IMG/VR virus record: IMGVR_UViG_3300043449_002450
Span: 1 to 64,000 of that record
DNA from: a virus
Direction: 5' to 3' (one strand)
Length of the DNA stretch: 64,000 nucleotides
How positions within the stretch are numbered: the first letter of the stretch is position 1; each line of letters starts with the position of its first letter. The translations under genes were made by a program, and so were the position numbers. The notes under the pieces were generated by a model. That model worked only from the letters and a program-made list of their open reading frames with translations, was not told the DNA's origin and did not search any database. Shown here piece by piece: positions 29,974 through 39,868 of the stretch.

Positions 29974-30779
29974 TCGACATTATTATCTACTCCAAGAATA
30001 GGCCGTTGCAGCTCTACGCACTATTAGAGTCCTTATACGCACTAACTGATGCAGTTACTGCCACTAATGTGTCAGTCATCTACAAATATGACGATCCTTA
30101 CCGTGACTGCATTGCAGAATTACAAACTAAGTTCAATGCAGTTAAGTTTATTCAACAAGAAGATTTTAGGCGTGACACTTTAACAACCTTGATAACAAGC
30201 ACTAATCAGTTTTGCACCTTCCTGGTAGATGATATTATTTTCAAGTCAGGCGTCTCATTTAATGACATAGAACACCTGCTTTCTTCTAATCCTAGCGTGC
30301 TGACATTTTCCATGCGTATGGGTCTACACCTAAATTATTGCTACCCGACAAATACACACCAGCCTATTCCAAATGGCACTACAATTAATGAGATCTTTGT
30401 GTGGGACTGGACACAAGCGTCAGGTGACTGGGCATATCCAGTATCTTTAGATGGTCACATTTTCAAGAAGAGCGACATCTTAAAATGGACATCTAAGATA
30501 AATTTCTCAAATCCAAACCAGCTTGAAGATTACTTACAGAATGCTTTTAAGATTGACGCTGTATCAAAACAATGCGTTTGTCACGCAAGATCTTTAATTG
30601 TTAATTTGCCACTCAATAGAGTGCAAAATGAGTATAAGAACCGCTGTGGTGAAATTTCTGTAGAAGAACTTTATGATATTTGGATTAAAGGAAAAAAGAT
30701 CGACACACAGACAGTTGTCAACATCAACAATAATTCTGCTCATTATCCCACTAATATTGCAATAGTGGAAAGAAATTGA
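29970..30779 (+). CDS. GT-A-like glycosyltransferase, 269 aa
   Basis: It starts MIDIIIYSKNRPLQLYALLE, the typical opening of GT2-like transferases that begin 'IxxxxxxRPxxL', and has FLVDDIIF (about residue 87) in the metal-site position. The C-terminal half is unusual, with the WDWTQASGDWAYPVSLDGHI signature seen in small hypothetical transferases of large phages and bacterial glycan clusters. ATGA overlap with the gene before; TTGA overlap with the gene after. Confidence 0.65.
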   Translation: MIDIIIYSKNRPLQLYALLESLYALTDAVTATNVSVIYKYDDPYRDCIAELQTKFNAVKFIQQEDFRRDTLTTLITSTNQFCTFLVDDIIFKSGVSFNDIEHLLSSNPSVLTFSMRMGLHLNYCYPTNTHQPIPNGTTINEIFVWDWTQASGDWAYPVSLDGHIFKKSDILKWTSKINFSNPNQLEDYLQNAFKIDAVSKQCVCHARSLIVNLPLNRVQNEYKNRCGEISVEELYDIWIKGKKIDTQTVVNINNNSAHYPTNIAIVERN

Positions 30780-31624
30780 CAGCTATTAATCTTCACTTTA
30801 ATTCTATCAATAGAGGACCCGGTAAAGTTGTAGAAAATCTAGCACTAGGTTTGAATAGGCTAGGCATAACTCTTTACGCAAATGACATACCGCGTCCCGG
30901 CGTATACCAGAGCTGCTTACAGCCAACAAAAATGTTGAGTGCCCTACCAAAAAATACTTTAATGGGTCCTAATCTCTTTGTCCTACCTAGCGAATGGGGC
31001 GATTTTTGTCAAAATTTTGATCATTATGTTGTTCCAAGCCAGTGGGTTTTAAGCAAGTATAGAGAGTTTGAAAATTTATCACATGCAACCATAGACATAT
31101 GGCCTGTAGGAATAGACACAAGCACGTGGAATAGTTCTGGTTCTAAAAAGAACAATAAGATCCTTGTCTATTTGAAGAATCGAGATGCTTCTCTTGTAGA
31201 AAAAATTGTTAAAGAACTCAAAGAAGCTTTATTTGAAGTTGTTTTATTGTCCTATGGGTCATATCAAGAAGATGATTTATACAGAGCATGCATGGAATGC
31301 AGCGCCTGTGTTCTTGTTAGCAATACAGAATCACAAGGAATTGCTTATATGCAAATTTTATCCTCTGGTATACCCTGCTTTGTTCTTGATACAAAATTCT
31401 GGAACAATGAAGGAAAATATAAGCAAGTTCCTGCAACAAGCGTTCCTTACTTCAACGAAAAATGCGGTTTAATACGGGATAACTTTAACATAAGTGAATT
31501 TAAAAATTTTGCGTCTAACCTTGATACCTTTGACCCAAGAAGCTATATTGTTGAAAATCATTCGCTAGAAGAGAGTTCAAAATCTTTTTTAAACATATTG
31601 GAGGTTAAAAGTGTTAGTATCTAA
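30776..31624 (+). CDS. GT-B-type glycosyltransferase, 282 aa
   Basis: N-terminal INLHFNSINRGPGKVVENLA is a GT4-type acceptor-side start (Gly-Pro-Gly loop). SNTESQGIAYMQILSSGIPC in the second half parallels the E-x7-E nucleotide-sugar motif of GT4, but the first acidic residue sits in a changed context. Length is shorter than typical GT4 (about 370). The start is TTG 30776, overlapping the previous stop; this is the only start consistent with the frame. Confidence 0.65.
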   Translation: MTAINLHFNSINRGPGKVVENLALGLNRLGITLYANDIPRPGVYQSCLQPTKMLSALPKNTLMGPNLFVLPSEWGDFCQNFDHYVVPSQWVLSKYREFENLSHATIDIWPVGIDTSTWNSSGSKKNNKILVYLKNRDASLVEKIVKELKEALFEVVLLSYGSYQEDDLYRACMECSACVLVSNTESQGIAYMQILSSGIPCFVLDTKFWNNEGKYKQVPATSVPYFNEKCGLIRDNFNISEFKNFASNLDTFDPRSYIVENHSLEESSKSFLNILEVKSVSI

Positions 31625-32354
31625 TGAATGGGATCAAAATCTTAAGAAGATAGAGAATTTAGACTTGTCTAGCCTCTTGAAGAACAACACAATACGATCA
31701 ACTATGTATCAATCTGATATTAATATCTTTGCAAAGGAGGCAACCTACCTTCTTGGTAAATTCCCACAACAGCTTGAAAAGATACGCAGAAATAAAATTG
31801 ACAATGAGATTGGTGAGGATCTATTCGAGACAAACGTGGGAATATTTTGTCCAAATGATGTTCATCACCTTTATCACATCTGTCTTTTTATTGAAAATAC
31901 AGGGATGTCTAAGAAGAAGAAGATATTTGAATGGGGCGGAGGATATGGCAACTTTTGCAAGATATTCAATCTAGCATTTCCAGATCTCGTCGAAGACTAT
32001 GTAATTTTTGACCTACCCCAGCTCAGCAAACTACAGAGAAGCTATCTTGACTCTAAAGATCTACAGAAAGTAAAGACCGATAGCAGCACGGAAAACTTAG
32101 ATAACCTGTCTAAGACATGCGATTTATTTGTTGCGACATGGTCTCTTAGCGAATGTCCAGTTGAGCTTATTGATAAAGTTGAAAGTCTAGGTTTCCTAGA
32201 CACTTCTATGTTGGTGGCACTACATCAGTGTGGGTCCCACATTCCATTCTTCAAAGAATCAACCCATCTCCTAGAAAAGCTTAAGAAGAGATCTCCTACT
32301 ATCGTTAAAAATGAAGTTATACCAGGCATAAATTTTTATGCGTTCAAAGGATAG
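31611..32354 (+). CDS. Class I SAM-dependent methyltransferase, probably sugar O-methyltransferase, 247 aa
   Basis: The glycine-rich SAM loop is FEWGGGYGNF (about residues 104-113), followed by an acidic residue at the end of strand 2 (VIFDLPQL) as in the Rossmann methyltransferases. The first 90 residues form a helical cap. Similar proteins in polysaccharide clusters are annotated as putative sugar O-methyltransferases. GTG 31611 has GGAGG upstream and overlaps the previous gene by 14 bases. Confidence 0.65.
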   Translation: MLVSNEWDQNLKKIENLDLSSLLKNNTIRSTMYQSDINIFAKEATYLLGKFPQQLEKIRRNKIDNEIGEDLFETNVGIFCPNDVHHLYHICLFIENTGMSKKKKIFEWGGGYGNFCKIFNLAFPDLVEDYVIFDLPQLSKLQRSYLDSKDLQKVKTDSSTENLDNLSKTCDLFVATWSLSECPVELIDKVESLGFLDTSMLVALHQCGSHIPFFKESTHLLEKLKKRSPTIVKNEVIPGINFYAFKG

Positions 32355-32367
32355 GAGAAATTGTCAG

Positions 32368-33186
32368 ATGACAGAAATTAATAAGAAACCGCTTATTAGC
32401 ATGATAACATCATGCTATAATATGAAGAGTTTTCTTCCAGGTTTTCTTACAAATGTTACTAAACAAGCAGAATTTGATAGAATTCAAATTGTCCTTGACC
32501 ATAATGAGCCCGATAGTGAAGAAATATCCTGGATAGCACAATTTAATAACAAATATCCAGGCAAGATTAAGCATATGGTCAAAGACAAGGTTATTCCATA
32601 TGGCATGTCTATCAATGAGTGTATAAGAAATGCCGATGGTGATTATTTGGGCATATGGAACATAGATGATGCTAGAACTTTCAATAGCGTGGCATCACAA
32701 GCTAGGTTGCTTGATACCGATCGAGATATTGATATTGTCAATGGAAGCTTTATCATTACTAATAAGTTCGATCTTAGGTGGGGAAAGTTAGTAGATCACA
32801 GCACTTACCCAAGGTCTGAGTATCAAAGAAGTATGATCCTTGGTCCTTTTTTCATGTTTAGAAAGTCACTCATAGAAAAGTGTGGCTATTTTGATGAGCA
32901 ACTTAGGAGTGGCGCAGATTTTGACTTTGCAGTTCGAGCGACACATCATGCTAATAAGATTGGTTACTCAAAAAGCATACTAGGCTATTACCTTGATGAA
33001 GGAAAAGGGCTTTCAACTCGAGGCGACGGCCTGCAAGAGGTAGAAAGAACTGTAATTGAGTTAAGATACGGTATTCTTGATAAAGTTGATCATAAATTTG
33101 TTGAAAGAGCAAATCAATACGATATCAAAAATATTAAAATTGCAGGCAAAGACATTCCAGCACTATCTTTTATGGTGGCAAAATGA
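32368..33186 (+). CDS. GT2 family glycosyltransferase, 272 aa
   Basis: PLISMITSCYNMKSFLPGFL opens the domain and WNIDDARTF supplies the metal site (Asp100, Asp101). The GADFDFAVRA motif near residue 200 is the acceptor-site 'EDxDL'-type element. ATG 32368 is chosen because AGGAG lies upstream; the longer frame begins inside the neighbouring gene. It overlaps the next start by 4 bases. Confidence 0.8.
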   Translation: MTEINKKPLISMITSCYNMKSFLPGFLTNVTKQAEFDRIQIVLDHNEPDSEEISWIAQFNNKYPGKIKHMVKDKVIPYGMSINECIRNADGDYLGIWNIDDARTFNSVASQARLLDTDRDIDIVNGSFIITNKFDLRWGKLVDHSTYPRSEYQRSMILGPFFMFRKSLIEKCGYFDEQLRSGADFDFAVRATHHANKIGYSKSILGYYLDEGKGLSTRGDGLQEVERTVIELRYGILDKVDHKFVERANQYDIKNIKIAGKDIPALSFMVAK

Positions 33187-34064
33187 AATTTATAGCTCTA
33201 ATTCCATTTAAAAATGAAGAAAGATTCTTGCCCACATGTCTTTCTAGCATAGAAAACATTGTTGATGAAATCATATGCATCGATGATGGATCAACAGACA
33301 GATCAAGAGAGATAGCAGAGAGCTATGGATGTAAGGTCTACAAAAATGATCAACTTCAAGATTACGGATGGGCTGAACACCACATTAGGCAATCGTTGCT
33401 TCGTTTAGGTAGAGAATCCGGTGGCACACATTTTCTTTGTCTTGACGCAGATGAGGCACTCACTTACCAATGTGGCATTACATGTAGATTTGCCGCATCG
33501 ATGTTAAAACCAGGTCAAAATCTAAGAATGCAATGGCTTGCATTGTGGAAGAGTCCATACCACTTTAGACATGACAGGTCGGTCTGGAGCAATAATTTTA
33601 AGGATTTTATATTTGCAGATGATGGCATCTGTAGCTACAATTATGAGTTTATGCATGTTGCAAGAACACCCGCAAGAGATGGTGATATTACGTTAAATCC
33701 TGATATGGGCGCCGTTCTTCACTACCAGTTTGTTGATTGGGATTCGTTCAATATAAAGCAGGCAGATTATAGATGCTCAGAGCTAATAAATGTTCCCTAC
33801 AACTCAATAGGAATTAATCAGAAATATTCTATCACTTTTGAGAGAGACGACGTTTTTCTTCAAGAAATCCCTGAAGAATGGCTCATCAATATTAAGCAGC
33901 CAGATTTTGATAGTCCATACACTGACTGGAGGCGTGATAGAATTACATCATTCTTCAAGCAGAAAGGACCTGAATTTTTTGAGTCTCTCAACATCTGGCA
34001 CATAGAATCGTTGAGTGAAGAATTTAGGTCTATGACAGGCAGATATCCAAGGAGCTTGGCGTGA
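33183..34064 (+). CDS. GT2 family glycosyltransferase, 293 aa
   Basis: FIALIPFKNEERFLPTCLSS, ICIDDGSTDRS and LCLDADEA (Asp88, Asp90) are the classic N-terminal, loop and DxD motifs of the 'WaaE/KdtX-like' GT2 branch. That branch often adds a sugar to a core oligosaccharide. The C-terminus has aromatic/basic segments suited to membrane-near acceptors. Tightly coupled on both sides. Confidence 0.85.
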   Translation: MKFIALIPFKNEERFLPTCLSSIENIVDEIICIDDGSTDRSREIAESYGCKVYKNDQLQDYGWAEHHIRQSLLRLGRESGGTHFLCLDADEALTYQCGITCRFAASMLKPGQNLRMQWLALWKSPYHFRHDRSVWSNNFKDFIFADDGICSYNYEFMHVARTPARDGDITLNPDMGAVLHYQFVDWDSFNIKQADYRCSELINVPYNSIGINQKYSITFERDDVFLQEIPEEWLINIKQPDFDSPYTDWRRDRITSFFKQKGPEFFESLNIWHIESLSEEFRSMTGRYPRSLA

Positions 34065-35218
34065 TAAGAGTTGCATGTGTGAAATTTGGAGGTCTTGCAA
34101 CTGGAGGCACAGAACGCCTCTTGCAGTCTATTGCAGCCTACCTACCGAAAGACCAATTTGACGTAACATTCTTCTATTGCGATTCTGCACCTTATATTGG
34201 TTCTGATTGGGTGCACCCTGACACAGATCCATTACGTCTTAAGTTTCTTGAAGATCACAATGTCAAGCTTAAGAAGTTTAAGGTAAAGGCAAAAGATATC
34301 ACGCATCCGCACCATATGTGGATTGATAGCGATTTTTTTGATATTTTTAATGAAGAAGACTTTGATATTATACAGACAGCGAGAGCAGGACATCCTGAGT
34401 ATCCATTCACACATATCAACAAGACACCCATAATTGACGCCATCACACTTCCCGGTATGGCTGAAGACAAAGAAAATATTAAGTCTGTGTTCCACATTAG
34501 CAAATACCAGGCAATGACGTGGGCTAATGCTGGTGGACCAATTAGAAAGGCTGTTATACTCCCAATCTTTCAAGATTTAAAAAGATCAGATTTAAACCTA
34601 AGAGCATCTCTTGGAATACCTGATGATCATTTTGTTTTTGGTTTTCACCAGCGGCAAGACGATGGCATAGCAACAAGCCTAGCGTTGGATGCTTATTCTC
34701 TCATACAAAATGATAAAACTCATTTTTTGATTTTAGGCGGAAGCAAAGAGTATAAGACATATGCTGAATCTATTAAACTTAAGAATTTTATCCAACTTGA
34801 TCACACAGGTGACCCAGAAAAAATTAGTCAATTCTTAAACACTTTAGATGTCTTTTGTCACAATAGAAAAGATGGTGAAACTTTTGGTGCCGTAATTGCA
34901 GAGGCTTTATTTCATAGCCTGCCTATTATTTCACATCTTGCTCCAGCATTAGGTCAAATAGAAACAGTTGGACCCGCGGGCTTTATATGCAATGATCATG
35001 AAGCGTATTCTAAAAGAATGCGCCAATTGATAGATGATCACGATCTACGGGTCAGACTCTCAAAATTAGCAATTAAGCACTATGAAAGAAACTATCTGCC
35101 AGATATATGCATGAAGACAGTAATAGACACATACCATAGACATTCAAAATGCTTCATAAGGAAAGACTTGCGTCAAGACCAGTATATTGATAACTGGTTA
35201 GATGGTAGCGAGAAGTGA
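34061..35218 (+). CDS. GT4 family glycosyltransferase, 385 aa
   Basis: It has the Gly-rich N-terminal loop KFGGLATGGTERLLQSI, the VFGFHQRQDDGI segment of domain 2 and the donor motif DGETFGAVIAEALFHSLPII (E-x7-E). Full length for GT4. It begins with GTG 34061, overlapping the preceding stop. It is the most typical retaining GT-B enzyme of the cluster. Confidence 0.85.
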   Translation: MIRVACVKFGGLATGGTERLLQSIAAYLPKDQFDVTFFYCDSAPYIGSDWVHPDTDPLRLKFLEDHNVKLKKFKVKAKDITHPHHMWIDSDFFDIFNEEDFDIIQTARAGHPEYPFTHINKTPIIDAITLPGMAEDKENIKSVFHISKYQAMTWANAGGPIRKAVILPIFQDLKRSDLNLRASLGIPDDHFVFGFHQRQDDGIATSLALDAYSLIQNDKTHFLILGGSKEYKTYAESIKLKNFIQLDHTGDPEKISQFLNTLDVFCHNRKDGETFGAVIAEALFHSLPIISHLAPALGQIETVGPAGFICNDHEAYSKRMRQLIDDHDLRVRLSKLAIKHYERNYLPDICMKTVIDTYHRHSKCFIRKDLRQDQYIDNWLDGSEK

Positions 35219-35260
35219 TAAACTAGGTCAAGCAAATCTCTATAATGATAAGAGAGAAAA

Positions 35261-36256
35261 ATGACCATATTAATCACAGGCGTCGCAGGTTTAATGGGAT
35301 CCAGACTCGCTGACTGGATCTTAAAGAATACAGAGCATAAAGTTATTGGAATTGATAACCTATCTGGGGGCTATGTCGAAAATATCCCAAATGGCGTAAA
35401 GTTCTATAAGCTCGATCTAGTCACCGACACCAATGACTTAAAAGATATTTTCAAGAACAATAGAATCGATACAGTCTACCATCTAGCAGCATATGCTGCC
35501 GAGGGCCTGTCACCATTTATTAGAAAATTTAACTACGAGACTAATGTTATAGCATCAGTTAATTTGATCAATAATTCAATACAAACGGGTGTTAGAAGAT
35601 TTGTATTTACTAGCTCAATGGCTGTATATGGGAATAGCACGCTGCCGCCGTTTAGTGAAGACATAATTCCTAGCCCAATTGATCCGTATGGCATTGCAAA
35701 ATATAGCGTTGAGATGGATCTTAGCGTTGCATTAAAACAGCATGGTCTTGAATATACAATCATTAGGCCTCATAATTTTTACGGTGAAAATCAAAACATC
35801 TGGGACAAGTATCGTAATGTTTTAGGAATCTGGATGTTACAAATTATTAACGGTAGACAGCCTACCATCTACGGCGATGGAAAACAGACACGTGCATTTA
35901 GCTATGTTGATGACTCACTAGAACCAATGTGGCGAGCATCACAATTAGATGAATGTAAATCACAAATCATCAATCTAGGTGGAATTAAGAGCCACAGCAT
36001 AAATGAAGCATGTGACATATTAAGAGATGTAACAGGCACCAAATTAACTCCAACTTATCTTGAAGCTCGCCATGAGGCTAAGCACGCGTGGTCAACATGG
36101 GAAAAATCTGAACGTCTGTTAGGATTCAAGCACGAAATTGATCTTCACGAAGGTTTAGCTAGAATGTGGAAGTGGGCGCAAACACAGCCGCGACGTCCCA
36201 TTAAGAAGTGGGAAGAATACGAGATCGATCGAGACATCTACAGCTATTGGAAGTGA
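35261..36256 (+). CDS. NAD-dependent sugar epimerase/dehydratase (extended SDR), 331 aa
   Basis: Rossmann motif GVAGLMGS (residues 7-14), cofactor selectivity DNLSGG, SSMAVYG and catalytic Tyr143-x3-Lys147 (DPYGIAK). This is the UDP-glucose 4-epimerase-like branch; it interconverts or remodels nucleotide sugars. The exact substrate cannot be set. It is separated by 42 bases from the previous gene, with TATAATGA at 35241 and AGAGAGA as ribosome site, so a new transcript may start here. Confidence 0.8.
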   Translation: MTILITGVAGLMGSRLADWILKNTEHKVIGIDNLSGGYVENIPNGVKFYKLDLVTDTNDLKDIFKNNRIDTVYHLAAYAAEGLSPFIRKFNYETNVIASVNLINNSIQTGVRRFVFTSSMAVYGNSTLPPFSEDIIPSPIDPYGIAKYSVEMDLSVALKQHGLEYTIIRPHNFYGENQNIWDKYRNVLGIWMLQIINGRQPTIYGDGKQTRAFSYVDDSLEPMWRASQLDECKSQIINLGGIKSHSINEACDILRDVTGTKLTPTYLEARHEAKHAWSTWEKSERLLGFKHEIDLHEGLARMWKWAQTQPRRPIKKWEEYEIDRDIYSYWK

Positions 36257-36257
36257 C

Positions 36258-37013
36258 ATGTTCTCAATAGGCATTGTGACGTATGAAGCAAGATTTGAGA
36301 AATTCTTCATTCCCTTGCTGCATAGTATCAAGGCAACAAATCCAGATGTTGAAATTATAGTCTGTGTAAATGGCAGTCATAACAAGCCATTTAATAATGA
36401 CTATAGAGCAAAGATGTGCTACTTATTAAGCATGTATAAGAATGTGTATCCAATGTTTTGGACACAGTTTAGATCCTTATCTAAGCTGTGGAATAATATA
36501 CTGATTAATTCTTCGAATGATAATGTCTTGATTCTTAACGATGATGTGTCAATACGAAGTGTAAAAATGTGGAATCTTCTTGATTACGCCATCAAGGCCG
36601 CGAAAGGACAATCATTTAAGATGAATGAGACGTGGAGCTTTGTTTGCCTTAATAGGAGAGAGATTGAGCGTGCAGGTTGGTTTGATGAGAGGCTTCTAGG
36701 TGTAGGTGAAGAAGACGGTGATATGGAGTTTCGTCTATGCCAGGATAAAGGTCTAAGTAAGTTTCCATCAATAAATGGTTTCCCTATTGTCAATTACACA
36801 TCACCTGATGGCAACCAACAAAACACTAGAACAAGTCATGGTCGTTACAACATCTTCAACACTGAGTTTATTCAAGAAAAATATAAGATTGATGATGAAG
36901 GGTCTAAAATAGGCATAATGTGCGGCGACGGAAATTCTAGAGTTGTAGTTAATCCAACACCCTTGCAATACCCATGCGAGAGATTCTTTTGGGATAATAA
37001 GGATAAACTATGA
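36258..37013 (+). CDS. GT2-like glycosyltransferase, 251 aa
   Basis: FSIGIVTYEARFEKFFIPLL, VNGSHNKP and VLILNDDVSI (metal site near residue 94) define a GT-A domain. WFDERLLGVGEEDGDMEFRL is the acceptor-side 'GEEDxDL' element that follows in this family. It begins 2 bases after the epimerase stop. Confidence 0.8.
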   Translation: MFSIGIVTYEARFEKFFIPLLHSIKATNPDVEIIVCVNGSHNKPFNNDYRAKMCYLLSMYKNVYPMFWTQFRSLSKLWNNILINSSNDNVLILNDDVSIRSVKMWNLLDYAIKAAKGQSFKMNETWSFVCLNRREIERAGWFDERLLGVGEEDGDMEFRLCQDKGLSKFPSINGFPIVNYTSPDGNQQNTRTSHGRYNIFNTEFIQEKYKIDDEGSKIGIMCGDGNSRVVVNPTPLQYPCERFFWDNKDKL

Positions 37014-37043
37014 CTACAACGCACACATTCTAAAGGAAAGAAG

Positions 37044-37667
37044 ATGTATTATTCACAACTAGGTCAAGATAAAATTATTGATGAAATTTTCAATTTTTCT
37101 AACGATAAATTTTTTGTAGAAGTTGGTGCGCACGACGGTGTATCATGTTCAAACACGCTCTTTTTTGAAGAAACACGGCAATGGAAAGGAATTTGTATCG
37201 AACCTAGTCCTAAAAATTTTGCTAAACTAGTTCAAAATAGAAAGTCTATAAACATAAACTCATGTGTATCTAATTTTGAAGGAGAGGTAAATTTTGCTAA
37301 CATCGTTGGTTACTCAGAGATGTTATCAGGAATCATCGATCACTACGACCAGCGACACATTAATAGAATAAATAATGAGCTAGCTCAATATGGTGGCTCT
37401 GCTGAGATTATCAAAGTCCAATCAGTCAAACTTCAAACCATATTCAATCTATTTAACGTAAAAAATGTTGATTTTTGCTCAATTGATACTGAGGGATCTG
37501 AGTTGGAAGTTTTAAATTCAATTGACTTCAATAAGACAAAAATTAAATGCTTTTCAATAGAAAATAATTTTAACACAGATGACGTCAAAAATTTCTTAGA
37601 AAGCAAAGGTTATAATCTTTTTGTTAGACTTTCATTTGAAGACATTTATACACTGGAGAAGATTTAA
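37044..37667 (+). CDS. FkbM-family methyltransferase, 207 aa
   Basis: YYSQLGQDKIIDEIF followed by FVEVGAHDGVSCSNT and the CIEPSPKNFA loop are the FkbM signatures. The catalytic-region phrase CSIDTEGSELEVL (about residues 150-162) is intact. Such enzymes O-methylate sugars in surface glycans. AAAGGAAAGAAG precedes ATG 37044. Confidence 0.85.
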   Translation: MYYSQLGQDKIIDEIFNFSNDKFFVEVGAHDGVSCSNTLFFEETRQWKGICIEPSPKNFAKLVQNRKSININSCVSNFEGEVNFANIVGYSEMLSGIIDHYDQRHINRINNELAQYGGSAEIIKVQSVKLQTIFNLFNVKNVDFCSIDTEGSELEVLNSIDFNKTKIKCFSIENNFNTDDVKNFLESKGYNLFVRLSFEDIYTLEKI

Positions 37668-38588
37668 ATGGTGTTAATAACAGGATCTTCTGGGCTTCTT
37701 GGAAGTGAGATTCTTGCCCTGTCACCAGGAGCCATCGGTCTTGCCTCAAGAGATTGTGATCTCACCGAATCGAATCATGCCATTCTCACTCTGGAAGATG
37801 GACGAGTAGACACTGTCATCCACTGTGCTGCAAGGGTCGGAGGCGTGAAGGCTAACACAGACTATGTTGCTGACTTCTTTGATGACAACGTCAAGATGAA
37901 TATGAACGTGTTGAACGCTTGCAAGGAGAGGAAGCTGAAGCTTGTCTCCGTGCTCTCAACTTGTATCTACCCAGATGCACCCTACGTGAAGTATCCGCTC
38001 ACTGAAGACCAGCTTCACATGGGTCCTCCGCACCAGTCAAACTTTGGCTATGCCTACGCAAAGAGGATGCTCGAGGTCCAGAGTCGAGCTTACCGCCAGC
38101 AGTATGGGTGTAACTTCATCTCCGTCATTCCGAACAACCTCTATGGCATCAATGACAACTACGATCTCAACAGCGGACATGTCATTCCAGCTCTCATTCG
38201 GAAGTTCCATGAAGCGACAATTAACGGTAAGCAAGAAGTTGTTGTTTGGGGATCTGGAAAGCCCTTAAGAGAATTCACATTTGCTAGAGACGCGGCAAAA
38301 ATCATCTTATGGCTTGCTTCCAACTATGATGGTGATAAACCAGTCAACATAGGTAATCCAGAGCAAGTCTCAATTGAAAGCCTTGCACTTGCCATCTCGG
38401 GTGAAATGAGATTTAAGGGAACGATTAAGTTTGATAACACCAAACCTGATGGTCAATTTAAGAAGCCATCATCAAATGCGCATCTAAGGTCTCTCGGTTG
38501 GAAAGGTGAATACACGCCACTTTGTGATGGATTGCGTGAGACGATAGAGATATTCTTAAAAAATTACCCTAAAGTGCGAGGCATCTAG
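37668..38588 (+). CDS. fcl: GDP-L-fucose synthase (GMER-type SDR), 306 aa
   Basis: Rossmann loop GSSGLLGS, CAARVGGV (family-specific), STCIYPD and catalytic Tyr128-x3-Lys132 identify the epimerase-reductase. It converts the Gmd product GDP-4-keto-6-deoxymannose to GDP-L-fucose with NADPH. Its partner gmd lies at 40773, on the far side of three minus-strand genes. The 5' two-thirds are more GC-rich than the 3' third (shift near 38215), which suggests a mosaic origin. It directly follows the FkbM stop. Confidence 0.85.
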   Translation: MVLITGSSGLLGSEILALSPGAIGLASRDCDLTESNHAILTLEDGRVDTVIHCAARVGGVKANTDYVADFFDDNVKMNMNVLNACKERKLKLVSVLSTCIYPDAPYVKYPLTEDQLHMGPPHQSNFGYAYAKRMLEVQSRAYRQQYGCNFISVIPNNLYGINDNYDLNSGHVIPALIRKFHEATINGKQEVVVWGSGKPLREFTFARDAAKIILWLASNYDGDKPVNIGNPEQVSIESLALAISGEMRFKGTIKFDNTKPDGQFKKPSSNAHLRSLGWKGEYTPLCDGLRETIEIFLKNYPKVRGI

Positions 38589-38594
38589 AAGTTA

Positions 38595-39230
38595 TTACTT
38601 AACAAGAAATGCAGTGTGTGTTCCAGTTTTTTTGATATCATAAAAGAGTTTATTTGCTTGTAAGTACTCATCAACAGCTTGCCTCTGTCCTTCCCACCAG
38701 AAATAATCATCAAGTATTAAGACGCCACCAGTTTCTAAACGTGGAAATAGTGCTTCCATTTCTGACTTTGTAGACTCATACCAGTCTGTATCAAGCCTTA
38801 AAAGTGCAATTCTATTAGGAATGTTATCGTTAATTTTCAATGTCTCAATTACGTCACCAACAACGTATTTGATCATGTCATGAGGATAATTGAACTGTTG
38901 CAGATTATTCTTGACCTCTTCTAGAGGCGCATAACACCATGTATTAATATTTCCATTCTGGTACATCTTCCAATTTTCAAATAACTGACTTGGTGTGTAA
39001 CTTGTAGAGCTTTGTGAAGATGAAAAATCTTTACTGCCTGGCGCGGTTAGACCAGCAAATGTGTCATAAAGCCAAATCTCTCTACTTGTAGAGTTGACTT
39101 GATTTAAAAAAGACAGCCAGATCTGTTGATGCTTACCACTTTGAACACCACACTCAACTAAAGCACCTTGAATATTTTGTTCATGAATGTACTTGATTGC
39201 TTCGAGACCGTCTAAATTTTCTTTGATCAT
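38595..39230 (-). CDS. TylF/macrocin-type O-methyltransferase, 211 aa
   Basis: ALVECGVQSGKH is the SAM-binding region. LLRLDTDWYESTKSEMEALF followed by GGVLILDDYFWWEGQRQAVDEY is the TylF/MycF metal- and substrate-binding signature. The family methylates sugar hydroxyls. It lies on the minus strand, 6 bases from the converging fcl stop, with no terminator between. Confidence 0.85.
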   Translation of the reverse strand: MIKENLDGLEAIKYIHEQNIQGALVECGVQSGKHQQIWLSFLNQVNSTSREIWLYDTFAGLTAPGSKDFSSSQSSTSYTPSQLFENWKMYQNGNINTWCYAPLEEVKNNLQQFNYPHDMIKYVVGDVIETLKINDNIPNRIALLRLDTDWYESTKSEMEALFPRLETGGVLILDDYFWWEGQRQAVDEYLQANKLFYDIKKTGTHTAFLVK

Positions 39231-39868
39231 TTTATTACTACTAAAACATTATTATCTGACATATTCCTGGGATTAGGGATCTTAATGAGACCCATATAGT
39301 TGTATTTATTTCTACTAGAATCTATGTAATTTTCAAAATCGCTGAAGGAAGATTTATCAATATCCTCGATGATAAAAATGCCGCCATCAACAAGAACATC
39401 AACTGAATTTTCAAAAAATATCTTATTTGCATTAAAATTATGCAAGCCATCTTCAATGATGATATCAAATTTCCTATTAATAAATTGCCACATACTGCTG
39501 ATACAAGATGAGTTAGTTTGATCACAGTAAAAAGTCTGTATGCGATCTTCGCTAACTAGTATCTTATCATCAATGTCGGCGCCAAAAATATTAGCTTGTG
39601 AGAAATACTCTCTCCAACCACGAAGCGACCCGCACGGTGTTCCTCTCCCACTCATGTTTGATTCAATCGTTAGATCGTTTGTGCCTAAACCAAGCTCAAA
39701 GACGTTAAGCTGCCTATCTCTAAGGTGTTGAAAAATAAAATGATAGAATGTTGTGTAATTGTGATGACCGCTACCCTTGTCACTACCACAACTGTTCATA
39801 ATCTGACATAAATCTGTGCTACTATTTTGTAGGTTATGTTCTAAAAAATATTGAAATCTATCATTCAT
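39227..39868 (-). CDS. Class I SAM methyltransferase-like protein, 213 aa
   Basis: I start it at the ATG giving MNDRFQYFLEHNLQ, which overlaps the end of the upstream YibB-like gene by 8 bases; the longer frame lies fully inside that gene. VFELGLGTNDLTIESNM is the SAM loop, FGADIDDKIL the acidic strand, and FDIIIEDGLHNFNANKIFF the motif-IV region. This pattern ('LGTN...GSLRGWREYF') is known from cephalosporin-hydroxylase-like sugar methyltransferases. AT-rich. Confidence 0.7.
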   Translation of the reverse strand: MNDRFQYFLEHNLQNSSTDLCQIMNSCGSDKGSGHHNYTTFYHFIFQHLRDRQLNVFELGLGTNDLTIESNMSGRGTPCGSLRGWREYFSQANIFGADIDDKILVSEDRIQTFYCDQTNSSCISSMWQFINRKFDIIIEDGLHNFNANKIFFENSVDVLVDGGIFIIEDIDKSSFSDFENYIDSSRNKYNYMGLIKIPNPRNMSDNNVLVVIK